Shown: positions 61,820-64,000 of the stretch, piece by piece
Position numbering within the stretch: the first letter of the stretch is position 1
Layout of the letters: the number at the start of each line of letters is the position of its first letter
Assembly: GCF_028453695.1 (NCBI RefSeq)
Contig: NC_135773.1
Coordinates: forward strand, 11,842,001-11,906,000
Reading direction: 5' to 3'
DNA from: Augochlora pura
Taxonomy: Eukaryota > Arthropoda > Insecta > Hymenoptera > Halictidae
Length of the DNA stretch: 64,000 bases
Notes under the pieces: generated by a model
The model's database searches: none
The model's input: the letters and a program-made list of their open reading frames with translations, nothing else
What the model was told of the DNA's origin: nothing
Position numbers and translations under genes: made by a program

Positions 61820-64000
61820 GGGAGAGGAGGAAACATGGTGTGCAGCGCGGCAGGTAGAATCGTATCGGCAAATTGCAATCGACGACCGCCTTGTCGGCAA
61901 CTCCTTGTGCCAAGAGGAAGGTGCTAGAAGGAAGATAGAGCAGGAGGGAGCCGAGAATACGGGGGCCAGAGAGACAGAGACAGAGGGGTTATCTACTATC
62001 CACCAAGTGATACGAATATCCGGCATTGTTTAGGTCTTCGGGGCTAAAAGTTATCGGCCCGTGATCGTTCCGGGAATCGCAACCTGGTGTTTTCATTGAT
62101 GCCTTCCGCTTTCCATACGCGTGGGTCGGCCGCGATCCATATACCTGTGCAACACACTCGAAGCGGTCGGATAAGACCGGGTCAGTTCGCACACGTCCGC
62201 GGGGACGCAATAATCTTTCCCGGGTCATAAATCGTAACGGGTTTCCGCCGAAACAGCCGGCTATTATTTCGAAATAACGGCCGAACGGGATGGAAAGCGA
62301 ACGGTAATTCGATGTTTTTCAATCGCAGATCCGCGGCGCGGGATATTGATATCATGACCGACGAGATTTATGACGGGGATCGTTCAATACTCCCGCACAT
62401 TTATACGTGTTTAGTTGTACTGTCCCTTGACCCCTTAACGCGGAATTACGTGTTCATTTAAAATGGAAATATCGTGGGTTAATAGAGTTTTGGATTTCGA
62501 ATTAAAATAGCAGAGAGTTAAACTTGAATTGCAACTTGCGCTATCACTGCTTTCATAACAATCTTGATAGTGTAGTTCTGCGTTTTTAATAATTTTTCTG
62601 ATAAAACGAGACAATTTTTATTCCTTCCACGTCTTTTTTACTTTCATCCCTAGACTTGAACGACGGAAATATCAAATTTTAATTCGTTGTAAAATAAATT
62701 AATTGTACATTCATATTTAACAGAGCATGTACAAAATCATCACGAATCTGATTCGTCGTAATAGTGCAAATAATTAGTATCAAACTGGTAAAAATCAAAT
62801 CTGAATTTCTACAGTCAAACTACAAAAATCGATTTGCATTCCTCCTATAACTTTTTACTGTTTTTTCCGAGTATTTAATTTTGCTAAAATGAAATGGACA
62901 ATTCTAAATCGATGTTCACGTCCACGTTAGAAAGTGCAATAAACTCTAATGAACCTTCCGTTTCAAATTATACGTTGTAATTTCAGGTTTTAGTCTACAC
63001 ACGTGTTTCACAAGTAACTAATTCCTGCGTGTTAAGGCAGCGGGGATTTCTTACAGGAAAGTCCGAGATTACATATTAGGTAATCCCATATGTTATCTAA
63101 CAAAAACCGCATATCTCATGTGGAACTAATCAAGCAACATATATTTATTGGTAGAGTACGAAACACAGGTGTCTGTGATGTAACTTACGTCTAGCTGGAA
63201 GTAAATTAACTCTACCGCTGCCATCTCGGTCAATTTGAGAATTACGATCTAGATATTAATATTTATAATATTTATACTTCAGCCTCGTCCATGAATATGT
63301 CAATAAAAAAATAAAGAATGTTTCCCAAAAACACTGGAACGAGCGAAAAGTCTTCGAAAGTCTATAATTCACACGTGATGGTGTTATTTTTATTTTCGTT
63401 CCAATCAGCGTGCGTTCTGCTGTGCAAACATCTAATTGTTCCGACGGATCGACTTCCCATAATTGTGGTAATAAAGATAGGAAATGATTAATGGTGCACC
63501 AATGAAATTCAAATACTAGTAAAGTTCTTGCTAGCTTGCCGCGCATTTCACGCGCGTGTAACTTTTAAGGATTCCCGTAACTCACCGCCGCGTCGTTCAA
63601 ATTGAACCGGAGGGGGGAAAAAAAGGGATTAGTATGAATCGCTTCATTAACTGTACGCATATGTTTACGAGCGCAAGGAAAACGCCATTATTCTGATGCC
63701 CCGGCAGTTAATGAAAGCGAGGGAAGCAGTGGGAGGAGTCTGGAGGGACGAGTGCCAACCTTTTGCGGTACTAACGAGACCGTGCACGGTGTATGCCTGG
63801 TTTCATAGTAAAACGGAACTGTAATTCGTTTTTACCGACTCATTAGAGAACACGGATTTCCTTGTGCGTCGTTCTTTTCCGCGTTCTAACCATTCCAGCC
63901 TCGCGGGCTCCGGCCGTACCTCGAATCAGCGTTCGGCCAGACGATATTTTCAATGACTGGGAATCGGCTTCTCGGAAATGGTCACTCGGGCAGATCGTAA
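61820..64000. other. Intergenic to window end
   Basis: No gene is recognised. Dispersed repeat C copy 3 lies at 62620-62776. A GTGAGT donor on the minus strand at about 63580 follows a short open stretch (RFNLNDAA) but has no acceptor upstream of it, so I do not call an exon. Confidence 0.4.
62620..62776 (+). repeat. Dispersed repeat C, copy 3
   Basis: The most diverged copy. It keeps CCTAGACTTGAACGACGGAA, AAATAAATTAAT and CACGAATCTGATTCGTCG, then AATAGTGCAAATAATTA. The palindrome is preserved by paired changes (CGAATCTGATTCG against CGAGTCTGACTCG). Confidence 0.55.

Noticed and set aside
61550..62026. 158-codon minus-strand open frame
   Set aside because: Translation of the imperfect CT tract; no conserved content.

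Overview
This is eukaryotic nuclear DNA from an insect. All identified genes are animal genes. Most are split by short (about 60-250 bp), AT-rich introns with GT..AG borders. The intergenic DNA is AT-rich on the left and becomes CpG-rich with GA/CT microsatellites on the right. Gene content and the many TTAA- or TA-flanked short repeats fit Hymenoptera (a bee, wasp or ant), but I infer the order and cannot prove it.

Layout, left to right. 1-6.5 kb: no recognisable gene, one TTAA-flanked mini-element. 6.5-10.9 kb (+): a KIAA0513-like gene in 7 coding exons. 14.4-18.9 kb (+): DHX34-type DEVH-box RNA helicase, 15 exons, 1162 codons. 19.1-20.6 kb (-): intronless GPI mannosyltransferase 2 (PIG-V), tail to tail with DHX34. 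20.9-29.4 kb (+): a full dual oxidase (peroxidase, EF-hands, NADPH oxidase) in 26 coding exons that join in frame, head to head with PIG-V. An intact intronless pyruvate dehydrogenase E1-beta gene lies antisense inside one dual oxidase intron. 30.3-31.0 kb: a compound snap-back minisatellite. 32.3-34.0 kb (+): PP2C phosphatase. 34.4-37.4 kb (-): ArfGAP2/3. 37.7-39.35 kb (-): SUPT7L, the SAGA/STAGA histone-fold subunit. 40.3-41.0 kb (+): TMEM234. 44.3-49.8 kb (-): the last five coding exons of an unidentified Ser/Arg-rich protein whose 5' part lies beyond what I can find. 49.8-64 kb: gene-poor, CpG-rich DNA with GA tracts, mini-elements, a mariner deletion derivative, a mariner relic and a large foldback hairpin.

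The genes are mostly unrelated housekeeping functions: nonsense-mediated decay, GPI anchors, Golgi traffic, transcription and mitochondrial metabolism. They are packed closely between 14 and 41 kb, and I see no operon-like pathway. The most notable arrangement is the dual oxidase/PDHB nest: one gene makes hydrogen peroxide from NADPH, the other feeds the TCA cycle, and they share a locus with about 35-55 bp between coding and splice elements. I found no tRNA, rRNA or CRISPR array. Exon borders were inferred by eye from splice consensus and reading-frame continuity.
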